In this document: one piece after another, positions 53,274-64,000 of the stretch
How positions within the stretch are numbered: position 1 is the stretch's first letter
Layout of the letters: each line of letters starts with the position of its first letter
Assembly: GCA_947311845.1 (NCBI GenBank)
Contig: CAMZMU010000062.1
Location: 51,457,365-51,521,364, forward strand
Length of the DNA stretch: 64,000 nucleotides
Reading direction: 5' to 3'
DNA from: Poa pratensis
Lineage: Eukaryota; Streptophyta; Magnoliopsida; Poales; Poaceae
The notes under the pieces: model-generated
The model's input: the letters and a program-made list of their open reading frames with translations, nothing else
Databases searched by the model: none
Told to the model about the DNA's origin: nothing
Position numbers and translations under genes: made by a program

Positions 53274-54896
53274 TGGTGGCTCTAGGTTAATAGTGCCAGA
53301 AACAATTGCTTGTACGTCACACGTCAGTTGGGAACCCCAAGAGGAAGGTATGATGAGTGCAGCAGTAAGTTTTCCCTCAGTATGAAACCAAGGTTTAATC
53401 GGACCAGTAGGAAAACGAGGTTTGCTTCGAAGGTGTTGGTGGAGGAGTGTAGTGCGGCGCAACACCAGGGATTCCGGTGCCAACGTGGAACCTGCACAGC
53501 ACAATCAAACTACTTTGCCCCAACTTAACAGTGAGGTTGTCAATCTCACCGGCTTGCTGAAAACAAAGGGTTAAACGTATCGAATGGAAGATGATGTTTG
53601 TTTGCATAAAACAGTAGAGAACAATGATTGCAGTAGATTGTATTTCAGATGTAAAAGAATGGACCGGGGTCCACAGTTCACTAGTGGTGTCTCTCCAATA
53701 AGATAACTAACATGCTGGGTAAACAAATTACAGCTGGGCAATTGACAATTGATAAGTGCATATAACATGCATGTGTGAGCTGTGGTGTCTACTATGAGAT
53801 TCATTTGGGCATTACGACAAAGTACATAGACCGCTATCCAGCATGCATCTATGCCTAAATAGTCCACTTTCCGGTTAACATCCGTACCCCTTCCAGTATT
53901 AAGTTGCAAGCAACAGACAATTGCATTAAGTAATGTGCGTAATGTAAACAATACATTCATCCTTGAATAAAGCATTGCTGTTTTACCCCTAGTGGCAACA
54001 ACACATCTACAACCTTAGAACTTGCTGTCACTATCCCAGGTTAAATAGAGGTTGAACCCAACTATCATGCATAAATACCCCCTCTTGGAGTTACAAGTAT
54101 TCACGTGGCCAAGGCTTCAACAAGTAACGGAGAGCATGCAAGATCACAAATGACATAGACATGATAATATAATATTCAGCTCCACATAGGTATCAATATA
54201 AGTCAGATCCCAGCAAACACAACATGTAGCATTACAATAAGATGATCTTGATCATGATAGGCAGCTCACAAGATCTAAACATGATGGCACAAGTGGAGAA
54301 GACAACCATCTAGCTACTGCTATGGACCCATAGTCCAAGGATGAACTACTCACGCATCACTCCGGAGGCGGGCATGGCGATGTAGAGCCCTCCGGTGATG
54401 ATTCCCCTCTCCGGCAGGGTGCCGGGAAGAGCTTCAGGAACCCCCCGAGTTAGGGTTGACGACGGCGGCGGCAGCGAATATGTTCTGGATGAAAGGCTCG
54501 GTGTTTTAGGGTTTTCGCGTCTCGGGGAATAAATAGGCGAAGGGGCGATGTCGGCGGACCCCCGAGGGGCCCAAACCACCCAGGCGCGGCTGGGCCCACC
54601 GCGCCTGGTGGTTTGGCCACCTCCTGGCACATCTTCGTCTCTCCTTCGGACTCCGTGTACGTGCTGGAAAAATAGGGACCTGGCCTTTTGTTTCGTGCAA
54701 TTCCGAGAATATTTCCAGAAGTAACTTTCTGAAACCAAAAACAGCAGAAAACAGGGAACTGGCACTGTGGCATCTTGTTAATAGGTTAGTCCCAGAAAAT
54801 GCATAAAAGTGATACGAAGTGTATATAAAACATGTAGCAAATGGTATAATATAAGCATGGAACAGCAGAAATTATGGATACGTTGGAGACGTATCA
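53274..54896 (-). repeat. 5' LTR of LTR element 2
   Basis: 1623 bp partner of 48,022-49,639, with the primer site at its inner end. Near 54,540 it reads AATAAATAGGCG on plus. Confidence 0.92.
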
Positions 54897-54901
54897 GTCA
54901 C

Positions 54902-55325
54902 CATCTAGAAGACATCCTTGGTGACCACAAGAGAGGTGTTACCACAAGAAGGCAATTGGCAAGCTTTAGTGAACATCAAGCTCATATTTCCATGGTGGAA
55001 CCAAAGAAAGTGTTTGAACCTCTTGAAGATCCGGATTGGTTAGAAGCTATGCATGATGAACTCAATAACTTCAAGCGCAACAAAGTGTGGAATCTTGTTG
55101 AGAAGCCAAAAGATTGCCGCAATGTTATAGGCACAAAGTGGATACTCAAGAACGAAGCATATTGAGATTCGTCATCATTTTATTCGGGATCATATTGCCT
55201 GTGGTGATTGAGCTTGGCTATATTCCAACCAAAGACCAACTTGCGGATATTTTCACGAAGCCTCTTGATGAAGCAAGATTCAATTTTTTGAGGCATGAGC
55301 TAATATCGTGGATTCGAGGAGCTTG
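54902..55325 (+). pseudogene. Copia RT start fused by deletion to the RNase H end
   Basis: After insertion 2 the polyprotein continues with LGDHKRGVTTRRQLASF and MVEPKKVFEPLEDPDWLEAM and reaches GTKWILKNE, the first RT block. It then jumps at about 55,154 straight to HIEIRHHFI, near the RNase H C-terminus, and GYIPTKDQLADIFTKPLDEA. The RT catalytic core (with its YVDD box) and most of RNase H, several hundred codons, are gone. A frameshift separates HHF from GYIPTKDQ. Confidence 0.85.
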
Positions 55326-55419
55326 ACTTGACCATCCTGCATACACACCTATTTCTTGACTATCTATTTGGTTTAGGTGTAGGCATGGACATAGGGGGAG
55401 TGCGGTCCTAATCCATTGG

Positions 55420-56558
55420 ACTATTGAAAGGACAATGATGTCGCCTAGAGGGGGGGTCAATAGGCAAATAAAACTTTTCCGGTTTAGGCTTGATAATTGC
55501 GGAATAAAACTATGTGTTTAAATTAACAAGCCAACAACCTAAATAAACTAGGCTCACCTATGTGCACCAACAACTTATGCTAAGCAAGACAAGCAACAAA
55601 GTGATAGCAATATAGACTACTTCAAGTACGAAGGCTATCACAATGTAAAGTGCATAAGTAAAGAGCTCGGGTATAGAAATAACCGAGGCACGCGGAGATG
55701 AGGATGTATTCCCGAGTTCCTCCTTTTTAGGGAGTACGTCTCGTTGGAGAGGTGTGAACCAACACAATGGTTCAACAACCACAAAGGTTTCACCTTCCTC
55801 TCCGATGAACCGCACCACAAAGGTTTGGTTCACCTTCCACTATCGGAATCCTTCGAGGCAGAAATCCGGAGCCTTTCAACAACGATCCGGGGCACAACCC
55901 ACAATGGGATTGGGGGACCCCGAACAGCTACAAGTGACCACACAAGGGTCTCAACCACCACACGGGCGTCTAGGGTCCAAAGACCCAAGAGTAACAAGTT
56001 CACAAACTTTCAACTTCCATGAATCCTCTTGGAGAGAGCAAACCGATGCAACACAATGCAATGGCAAGAACACAAGAAGTGCTCAAGTCCTTCACTCTCA
56101 AATTCCAACAAAGCAACAAATGCTTATGGGGAATAAGAGAGGAAGAACAATGCAGGAGAAACACCAAGAACTCCAAGATCTAGATCCACTAGGTTCCCCT
56201 CACTTAGAGGAGAGATGGATTGGTGGAAATGTAGATCTAGATCTCCTCTCACTTTTCCCTCAAAGATATGCAAGAATCATGGGAGGAAATTGAGAGGGGC
56301 AAGTTTTTCAAGGTCAACAATGGTGGGAGAGAGAGGGGAAAACGTGCTGCCACAAGGAAGAAGAAGGGAAGGGGTATTTATACCCCTCCATGAAAACTAG
56401 CCGTTGCAGACTTGGAGGCCGGATATTCCGGCTTAAGTTAGCACCGGAATATCCGACCTACCGGAATATCTGGTCCCCCTTTCAAAATATCCGGCCCAAA
56501 TATCCGTCAGGTCCAGAGGCTCGCACAAAGCGACAGAAAATCGAGTTTCGCCAATTTT

Positions 56559-56592
<34 letters not shown>

Positions 56593-57562
56593 TATTCCGG
56601 TCTGATTTGACCCGGAATATCCGGCCTGAAGAAAACTGACAGAAACAGCAATATCTTTTTCATTCGGACTCCGATTTCGATGATCTTAGGCTCGTTGGAA
56701 TCGCAACGAAGAGACCTTCAAGATTATGCAGAGAAACATCATAGTCCATCATGTGAGAAGGAATCCAAATGTAGAAAGGTAAAACCTCTCTATAAAAGAT
56801 GAACCGGCAAAACCCCAAAACCGAAAACATAACAAGTTTTCCATACGAAATCCGTTTTCGGGGAACTAGAGCTTGGTATGGAGATGAACACAAGCTCTAA
56901 TTCTCACATGGATAAAAGCAAAATAAGAACCAAGAAGATGATATGCCAAGTATGCAAAGGTTTGAACTCTCCACAAAGATGCGATCAAGTTACTCACTTG
57001 AGAGACCCTCTTGATAGTACGCCGTCTATCCTATAACCCGGTCTCTCACTAAAACATGAGATCGGTAAAAGAAACCCTATCAAGATCATACCTTTGCCTT
57101 GCGCTTTCCACTTGAGCTAGATGATGACGATCTTGACTCCCTCAAGTTGGAACACCATTCTTGATTGTGCTTGCTAGCACATGCTTGATGAAGACTTCTC
57201 CAAATACTCCCCCATACACCATTATGGGAGAGCCTCGCTTAGCTCCGTCTTCATGTATCCATTTGCACTTCATCTTCTTCTCTTGATATAGATGATGGCT
57301 TGGAGATAAACATGAATGTTCACTCAATCTTCTTTTCCAAGCCATGCTTGCAATAAGCTCAACACTACACATGACCATTCTTCATATAAACCCTTGAATA
57401 GAGCATTGATCATCATGTAATCTTGTAGAGTCCAACACATGAACTCCAATCTTTTCCTATGGATAAAATCTACAATAATATCTCAATGCAAACATTAGTC
57501 CATAAGGATTGTCATTAATTACCAAAACCACGCATGGGGCAACACATTGCACTTTCAACTAT
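55420..57562 (-). mobile_element. Solo LTR of a related Sirevirus-type element
   Basis: 55,425-57,557 (2133 bp) starts TGAAAG and ends CTTTCA on plus, flanked by ACTAT at 55,420-55,424 and 57,558-57,562. No internal region remains, as after LTR-LTR recombination. On the minus strand its 3' part resembles the 3' part of the host LTR (the segment around CCACAAAGGTTTGGTTCACC on plus), which sets the orientation and shows kinship. At 56,410-56,620 it carries an array of CCGGAATATCCGG-type palindromes, next to a GGGGTATTTATACCCC TATA region (56,371-56,386). Confidence 0.88.
56562..56590. repeat. G homopolymer in the solo LTR
   Basis: An uninterrupted run of about 29 G's in the palindrome array. 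The true length is unlikely to be exact. Confidence 0.75.
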
Positions 57563-60437
57563 CCCTCCCCCATTGCCGACAATAACGACTCATTGCTTAT
57601 CTATTTTCATTTTATGAATTGTGAGCTTAAATGACGAGTAGTGGCCGTGGACCCAAGATATATCTTTGCGGTGTCACACCACATACTCATACATGATGGC
57701 CTAGGCCACCGCCCTCTTCCTTGTGAAGAGTTGGTTTTTATTTGGTTTTTATTGGTTTTCTAGTGCTCCTATGGAAAACATGCTCAATTTGGTTTTATGT
57801 GTGTTTGCTTCTTGCAAATTGAGTATGAAGTACCATCTCCATTTGTGTTGATCTAATCTATGCCTATCTTATCTCACAAACAACTACTTCCATCTTGCAC
57901 AATTCAATTTCCACAAAAATCTGGAGTTTTGGAGGAGGCCCCAGTAGTACTACCGGGTGGAGGCCGACAATACCGGGCTCTGAATTTAAGCAGATTTCGA
58001 TCTGCTCGAAAAAATACAGGCCCCGGTAGTATCGAGCCACCCGCCCCGGTACTACCGGGCGTGCGGTTTCGCATTATGTCAACGCGGGGTCGGGCTGGGG
58101 GTTATTTCCCATTTTCCCCACCCCGTACGACTCCACCGCCGCCCCCTCCAAGCTCCACTCCGGCCGCCATCCCAGGCCGCCGGAATCCGCCGTCCCCGAC
58201 CAGATCTGCTCCATGGGAGCGATCCCCTCGTCGATCTCCTCCATGGCCTCCGGTATTTCCCCATTTCTTGACACTTTGTTTCTCAATCTTGAAACCTAGA
58301 TGCATTTGCGCAATATCAACGGTAGCTCCGAATCCTTCGGTTAAATTTGGTAGGATGATCTCCTTGGCCAAGGGATAGTTGGCACTAATTAAGTTCTGCA
58401 AATTTGTGATTGAATCCTCAATTTTGTGGCACTTCCGTTTGAATCGGCTCACCCGGTACTACCAGAAGAAGCCCGGTACTATCGCCCGTACAAAATGACA
58501 TGAATCAACTCAAATTTTCACCAGTTGACTAGTTTGTTCCTTCACTTCCGTGAACTTGTGCACTTATCTTTTCCTACTCTACCTATAGTTGTTTCACAGT
58601 AGCTGTCGTGGTGGTAAGAAGCACGCTCGTGGAAGATATCTTGAGGAAGAAGAAGAAATCTTGCCTGCTCCAACACCGCCAGATCTCGTGCTAGAGGAAG
58701 AGCACCTGCTGCTGCTCCCATTATCACATCCAAGAAAGCACGCAAAGCATTGCATTTGTGGAAGAATGATGACTATCAGAAGCTCAGAGAAGAAAATCCC
58801 TATGATGAGGAGAGGTCACCTCTTGTGCGGAATCCGCACTTTTACACCAATGATCAAGAAGCCATCTACAAGGAAACTATCTCCACAAGAAGTACTCGGT
58901 GGTTGTCCAACACACCATTGATATTCCTTACATGAGAAACTCGAAGCACAAAGGTTATTTGATGAGACACTTGCAATGTGTTAAGAGTTTGGACTGATTG
59001 ACATCATGAAGGAGAACCACTCCTACATAGAGAGTACTATATTGTACAGTTCTTTGCCACCTCTACTTTGACCATGATGATGCCAGGACTCTAAGGTGGA
59101 TGACCAAGGACACACTGCTTTCTGCCACTTGGCGGAGTTTGGCGAGGTTCTAGGCTATGAAGACGAAGGGTGAAAGTTCTCCCAGTGGTTGGAGATGCCA
59201 TGACGAAGATCAATCAAGCTCCAAGGACGTTCTAGGACCAATAACTATGGAAAATGGCACCAATGGTAAAACTGCTCATCTTGTGCGTCCATTTGAGATT
59301 CTCCACCGCATCTACAGGAAACTATTGCTCCCCGTGTGGGAAACTGGGATGAGGTACATGGCTACATGTTTGACCTTCTCAAGCTCTCCAAGGAAAATCA
59401 AGGCAAATGCAAGAAACTTGATGCGATGGATTGGATGTGGAATGACTTGTGGTCTACAATCATTGATAGGAGGGCACCCATCTATGGCCCATATATGAAG
59501 CTCATTCGCCGCAAGTGGGCTCTCAAGAAGAATGGAGAAGACATCATGAAGGATGGCAGCCCCATTGTGTCACATCTGGTGAAGGAACTCCGAATCAAGG
59601 CTCATCTTCCTCCCAAAAAGAAGACCCTTGATCCTGAGGCTGCTGCTGAAGCTGAGAGAGCTAGTGGGAGTGCACCACCCCTTGAGGAACCTTCTTGGTT
59701 CAAGAAGCTACAGATTTAGGCCAAGAGGGCCTTTTGCCTCAAGCTTGACTTGGAAGACCGTTTGTATGAAGCTCATGTGTATCACAAAGGCAGCACAGCG
59801 ACAGAAAGCAATGATGAGGCACATGCAGATTACAGTCTCTGATGGTTCAGAAGAAGACATCACCCCCAAGCATCTATGGGTGTCCAAGCAGGGTTTCTGG
59901 AGTGATGAAGATGCTCCTCCGGATGGTGATCGCTTCCAGGCCCCCTCTTCTTCGACCCACCACGGCGCGGGTGGAGCTTGACACTCCTAGGGACGTGTTA
60001 GCATCGCGCTTCTCCCTTTTTGGCATTTCGATGACAAAGGGGGAGAATATGTTCTATTTAGGGTGTGCCGTGGGATTTGCATGGGAGGAACACAAGCTTG
60101 CACTTCTTTTGATCTTTATGCTTGTGTTTCATCTTTATTTGGATATTTGCTTTGAACTTCTCTATGCATGATGTAGACATGCCAAGACTTTGTGTTATTG
60201 TAATAAGACCTATCTAGTATGGTACTTGCTTATTTAGCTTATTATATGCAAGTTGTTATAATTGTTTATCTATGAACTTGCTTGGTTGTAAAATATAGGG
60301 GACTCCGCCCTTTTAAATGTTGTGTTTTGCATTCAAAAGCAAATTCCTAATTAACACACAATTTGGAGAGCCCCGTCTATCTTTTACAAATCAATATTTC
60401 TCCTGTGTGTTGTCATCAAACACCAAAAAAGGGAGAT
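57563..60437 (+). other. 3' internal region of the Copia element with extra ORF remnants
   Basis: Downstream of pol. From 58,589 to about 59,980 broken open frames read as one degenerate protein, with RKWALKKNGEDIMKDGSPIV, KAHLPPKKKTLDPEAAAEAE and WVSKQGFWSDEDAPPDGDRF. This is where some Sireviruses carry an extra (env-like) ORF, but I see no signal peptide or membrane anchor to support that name. A GACAAAGGGGGAGAATATG polypurine tract lies at about 60,030. CGGTACTACCGGG motifs recur at 57,945-58,060 and 58,452-58,480. Confidence 0.55.
60424..60437 (+). other. Polypurine tract of the Copia element
   Basis: AAAAAAGGGAGAT immediately before the 3' LTR, the plus-strand primer site. Confidence 0.85.
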
Positions 60438-61632
60438 TGAAAGGGCATATCCTTCCCCAAGGGTTTTGATGTTTGTTGACAACACAATTAGATGTCTAAT
60501 GTGTGTGCTAAAAGTGTGCAGGAATATATCATTTAATGGTGCACATGTTTTGTCTCAAAAAGAGAAATGCTGACTTTATTGCTTCAGCCGGTACTACCGG
60601 GTCCGTCCCTGTACTACCGGGTGACTCCAAAGTTTGCCGTGCGGAACTACCGCGGGCAGTACCGCGTCCAGTACGGAGCTCAAATGATCTTCTGTACTCG
60701 CGCAGTTTTAATCCGGTAGTAGCCCCGTAGTGGCGCGGTACTACCGGGAAGGAAGCACTACCGGACCCGGAGGTCCGATACTACCGATGCGCGCCTGAGA
60801 GGAGGCGTTGACCATCTTCGAGATGCCGTCGATTCCCTTCCGGTCGGTACTACCGGGCGAGGCCCGTACTACCGCTGCGGGCAGTTTTCAGCTTCAACGG
60901 ACAGAAATCTGGGAGGGGTATTTATTCCCCTCCACCTACCTCCGGCTCCCTAGCTTGACCACATTGAAGAACACCATTATTGCAAGCTCAAGATTTGTTA
61001 GATCTCCCAATCCCTCCACCCAAAGTCGTTGATACTTGGAGGATTGAAGGAGAAGGCCCAGATCTACATCTTCACCAAGCCGTTCTCGATTTCCCCCTCA
61101 TTCATTGAGGGACCCTTTGCTAGGATTTCCTTTGGTAAAAACCTAGCTTATTATTGTACTCACTTGTTGTCTTTGTGACAGATTTGTAGCTGTTCAGGAG
61201 CCCCCAATCCTCTTGTGGGTTGTGCCCGGATCGTTATTGTAAGGGCTCTGGATTCCGCCTTGAAGGATTCCGATAGTGGAAGGTGAACCAAACCTTTGTG
61301 GTGCGGTTCATCGGAGAAGAAGTGACGCTTTGTGGCGGTTGAGTTTTGACCTTCGTGGTAGCTCACACCTCTCCAACGAGACGTACTCCCCTAAAAAGGA
61401 GGAACTCGGGATTACATCCGTGTCTCCGCGTGCTTTCACTTCGGTTACTTCTATCCTTGTTTATAGTCTTTACTTCGTGTATCTTATTTAGTTGCTAGCT
61501 TGTCATATAGGTAAATTCACCTTAGTTGCATATCTAGAGAATTTACCTTTTGTGTCAAGCCTAATTTGAAAAAGTACAAAAATTGAAATAGCACCTATTC
61601 ACCCCCCCTCTAGGTGTCATACGATCCTTTCA
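60438..61632 (+). repeat. 3' LTR of the Copia element
   Basis: 1195 bp partner of 28,151-29,356, with the same CGGTACTACCGGG array (60,590-60,875) and TATA region (60,913-60,931). Many differences from the 5' LTR are single-base indels in C/G runs. Confidence 0.92.
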
Positions 61633-61637
61633 CACGG

Positions 61638-62200
61638 CCTACTCGTAAAAAATAACTCAAGCACGGGCTATGAGGAAGGACGACTGAACGTAGCCTGACA
61701 GACCAAATTTCCATGATGGCAAAAATGCTTAAATTTAAGAAAATGTTCTCGGTTTAGAAACAAATTCCGTGACTCTCATCTGGCGAAAAATCGCTAGACT
61801 ACCCGTTTTAGGAAAAAAATTGATCCCCCTTTTCTCATGCATGTCCACTGGGAAAGTAGCGAGTTGATGATTGAGACTCGACAATATCAGGACAAAGACG
61901 GGAAAGAACGGTTAGTGAGAGAAGCTCGACATTACTGTCGATGACACCCCCAACCTTTGCATTTTTTGACGCATCAAATATACCTAACATGCCATTCTAT
62001 TCGCACGAAACATGCATAATGTAAAAATATGGTGAAACCATGTTAAAATTCTATATATGGTATATTTTTCTTTTTTTCACCAATGGAGGCAATAAGTGTC
62101 ACAAATGCACAATGTTGGGTAAAAAGTGAAATTTTCTCTAAATTTTCTTTGTGCGGTACGATCCTAGTACAATTTTTCATACTTTAATTCACCTAATTCT
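61638..62200. other. Flank right of the Copia element
   Basis: AT-rich sequence with no recognisable gene. It is the continuation of the DNA left of 28,146 before the Copia insertion. Confidence 0.4.
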
Positions 62201-63530
62201 GATTAAGGCGGTTATGTTAGCCAGGCCTATACATCATCTCATGGTGGCAAAGGCGCCGGCTTGGTTGCTGACAGCGTTTGAGGAGTCCTTCGTGCCTTTC
62301 TCTGGGCCGGAAAAGAGGATGTCTCCGGAGGTATGTGTCTCGTGGCCTGGAAGAATGTGTGCAAGCCAATGGAGTTTGGAGGGTTGGGGATCAAGGATAT
62401 GGGACTGCAGAGTTTGGCTCTCCGAGTTCGTTGGCAGTGGCTGTACAGAACGGATGATTCACGAGCCTGGTGCGGCTTGCCGATGCTCAAAGACGACGAT
62501 GCCCGACAGGTGTTTAACAGCCTTGTCACCATTAAGGTTGGGGGATGGTCGAACAACGCTGTTCTGGACTGATAAATGGGTCAGCAACAGCTCAGTTTTC
62601 GACATCACGCCTTTGCTGCTTGACCGGGTCAGTACTAGATGCAAGAACGCGAGAACAGTTAGAGATGCCATGACCGGCAACATGGATGGATGACATCGAC
62701 ACTGGGGAACCTCTCCCTCCCAAGCTGGTCAGCAAATGCTGAACCTTTGGAGGGCAGTAGATGCAGTACAGAGACAGGAGGACTCTGCTGACGAGTTCAG
62801 CTGGAGATGGTCGAGCACCGGCATTTACACGGCCAAATCAACTTATGAGACGCTCTGCCAGGGACTAGTCAGGTTCAGCTTGGCTGAGGGGATCTGGGAG
62901 AGCGATGCAACTCTGAAAGTGAAAATCTTCACCTGGCTAGCAGTTCTGCATCGGATTTGGACCTCGGATAGACGTGTGAGACATGGGCTCCAGGAGCATG
63001 TCGACCCTTGCGCTGTTTGCTTGCAGAGCTTGGAGACCGCTGAACACATCCTCGTGCAGTGCCCATTTGCTAGACAAATCTGGCACATCTGCTTCACTGA
63101 GATGCACCTGAATGTAGATACCAACGGAGGAGAGCACGTTGCAGTCCTGGTGGTTAGCTGCAACGCAGACCTTGCCAAGCAGGGAGAAGAAAAAGCTAGA
63201 CACTCTGATCTGTCTAGTCTGCTGGTCGCTGTGGAAACATCGAAACGCCTGGGTTTTCGGTGATACGCGAAGACAGTTCACTGTAGCTCATCTGGCAGCA
63301 CGAATTCTAGACGAGCAGAGGCTCTGGATGATGGCGAGAAGAGGCACCAACGGTGCAGCGAGAGAGAGAGATAACCGTAGATTTAGCGAGTAGTCCCTTG
63401 TGTGAGTTCTTTGAGTTCTTTGGATGTTTGCTGCTCCATTCTGTTTTCAGTTTGGAGCAGTTTCTTGTAAATACTCTTGCTGCCTTCTATAAAATTTGGG
63501 TACCCCTTCTAAATTTTTTTTTCTTTTGCA
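62200..63530 (+). mobile_element. 5'-truncated LINE: RT C-terminus and zinc region
   Basis: Plus-strand fragments CLVAWKNVCKPMEFGGLGIK, GDGRTTLFWTDKWVSNSSVF, FSWRWSSTGIYTAKSTYETL, IFTWLAVLHRIWTSDRRVRH and DPCAVCLQSLETAEHILVQC form the thumb-side tail and zf-RVT region of an L1-type ORF2, in three frames. The catalytic RT is absent. It appears to end in a T/A-rich stretch near 63,510-63,530, without clear target duplications. Confidence 0.85.
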
Positions 63531-63539
63531 TTGATGTTT

Positions 63540-64000
63540 GACTTTTACGGTTCATGATAACAAATGATTAATAGAATTTTAAATGAGATTGTGTGTAGTA
63601 TTAGAACCTTTGTTTCAAGAAACACATTACGTCTCCCACATCCATGACATTTGTCACAATGCATATTAAAACTGCCATTCTTGCATACATGTCTTTTTAC
63701 GGTTAAAAAAAGTGAAGTTGGTGGGTATGTGGTGTTCCACCTTTCCGATTTTGTATGGCCAAGACATAGACCCAACCCAATAAACCTCGTCCCCATTGAA
63801 TTTGCCTCGTTGTCATTATTGTTAACAAATTTTTCATTTTCTCTTTTTTTGCGGGAAACAGCTGATACATTAGAGCAAGGTTATTACAGAAAGGACCTCC
63901 ACAAAGATCAAAATTACACATAAGCCCCCCTGTAGAACGAAGACGCCGACGAAGAACAGCACGTTCCGGCGGCGCGCCTCCGCCGCATCCTCCCTTGAAC
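63540..64000. other. Right edge, unassigned
   Basis: AT-rich sequence, turning GC-rich after 63,930. No complete gene or element is visible; whatever starts there runs out of the window. Confidence 0.35.

Larger units (their letters stand above)
48017..54901 (-). mobile_element. Pol-less LTR retrotransposon 2, minus strand, upstream of the Copia RT
   Basis: The element 48,022-54,896 (6,875 bp) is flanked by GTCAC at 48,017-48,021 and 54,897-54,901. Its LTRs are 48,022-49,639 (3') and 53,274-54,896 (5'), nearly identical, so it inserted recently. It shares the TGGCGCCGTTGCCGGGGA primer site (53,245-53,262, minus) and the sequence next to the 3' LTR with element 1, but its LTR body differs. 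The 3.6 kb interior holds a gag fragment and no pol. Confidence 0.9.
28146..61637 (+). mobile_element. Copia retrotransposon, Sirevirus type, with four nested insertions
   Basis: The two LTRs (28,151-29,356 and 60,438-61,632) begin TGAAAGGGCATATCC and end CGATCCTTTCA. The 5 bp duplication CACGG lies at 28,146-28,150 and 61,633-61,637, so this is one insertion. The order gag, protease, integrase, RT, RNase H is Copia. The initiator-Met tRNA-type primer site, long coiled-coil gag, extra 3' ORF region, several GGGGGAG-like polypurine tracts and palindrome-rich LTRs point to the Sirevirus branch. Without the four insertions (about 7.1, 7.2, 6.9 and 2.1 kb) it is about 10 kb. Stops, frameshifts and lost protease and RT cores make it inactive. 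Confidence 0.9.

Overview
The window is nuclear DNA of a grass, most likely a pooid (wheat, oat or ryegrass relative). The genes are intron-bearing, with GC-rich first exons and AT-richer later ones. The intergenic DNA is packed with Stowaway and Tourist MITEs, tRNA-derived SINEs, L1-type LINEs and nested LTR retrotransposons, including LTRs ending in ACGTATCA with a TGGCGCCGTTGCCGGGGA primer site that are familiar from pooid genomes. All calls were made by reading the sequence; no database search was run.

Genic part (about 2.2-25.7 kb). Two tandem copies of a NYN (PIN-like) RNase-domain gene lie at 2.35-9.4 kb and 12.3-16.1 kb. Copy 2 has the usual plant layout: NYN domain, long low-complexity linker, then a C-terminal region like the OST-HTH-associated region. 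Copy 1 keeps the NYN domain but carries a CCHC zinc-knuckle and proline-rich tail instead. Its reading frame crosses one in-frame TGA and may continue to a distal exon beyond a 4.4 kb repeat-filled intron. A divergent pair follows: a small J-domain (DnaJ) membrane protein on the minus strand and a DYW-class PPR protein on the plus strand, with start codons 293 bp apart. Converging on the PPR gene is a 13-exon CIPK (CBL-interacting protein kinase) on the minus strand, with a SINE in its second intron.

Three genes carry small coding indels. NYN copy 2 and the CIPK (twice) each lack one base of a C/G run, and the PPR gene lacks about 8 bases just before the DYW tail. The three homopolymer contractions look more like residual assembly errors than three independent gene deaths.

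Repeat part (about 25.9-64 kb). Flanking CACGG duplications, matching 1.2 kb LTRs, an initiator-tRNA-type primer site and a polypurine tract define one old Copia element of Sirevirus type at 28,151-61,632. It has been split by four later insertions, each with clear target-site duplications: a nearly full-length L1-type LINE (29,909-37,033, in gag), two related pol-less LTR elements on the minus strand (39,811-47,055 in integrase and 48,022-54,896 before RT), and a 2.1 kb solo LTR (55,425-57,557). Protease and RT also carry internal deletions, so the element is dead. A 5'-truncated LINE follows at 62.2-63.5 kb, and another LINE fragment opens the window.
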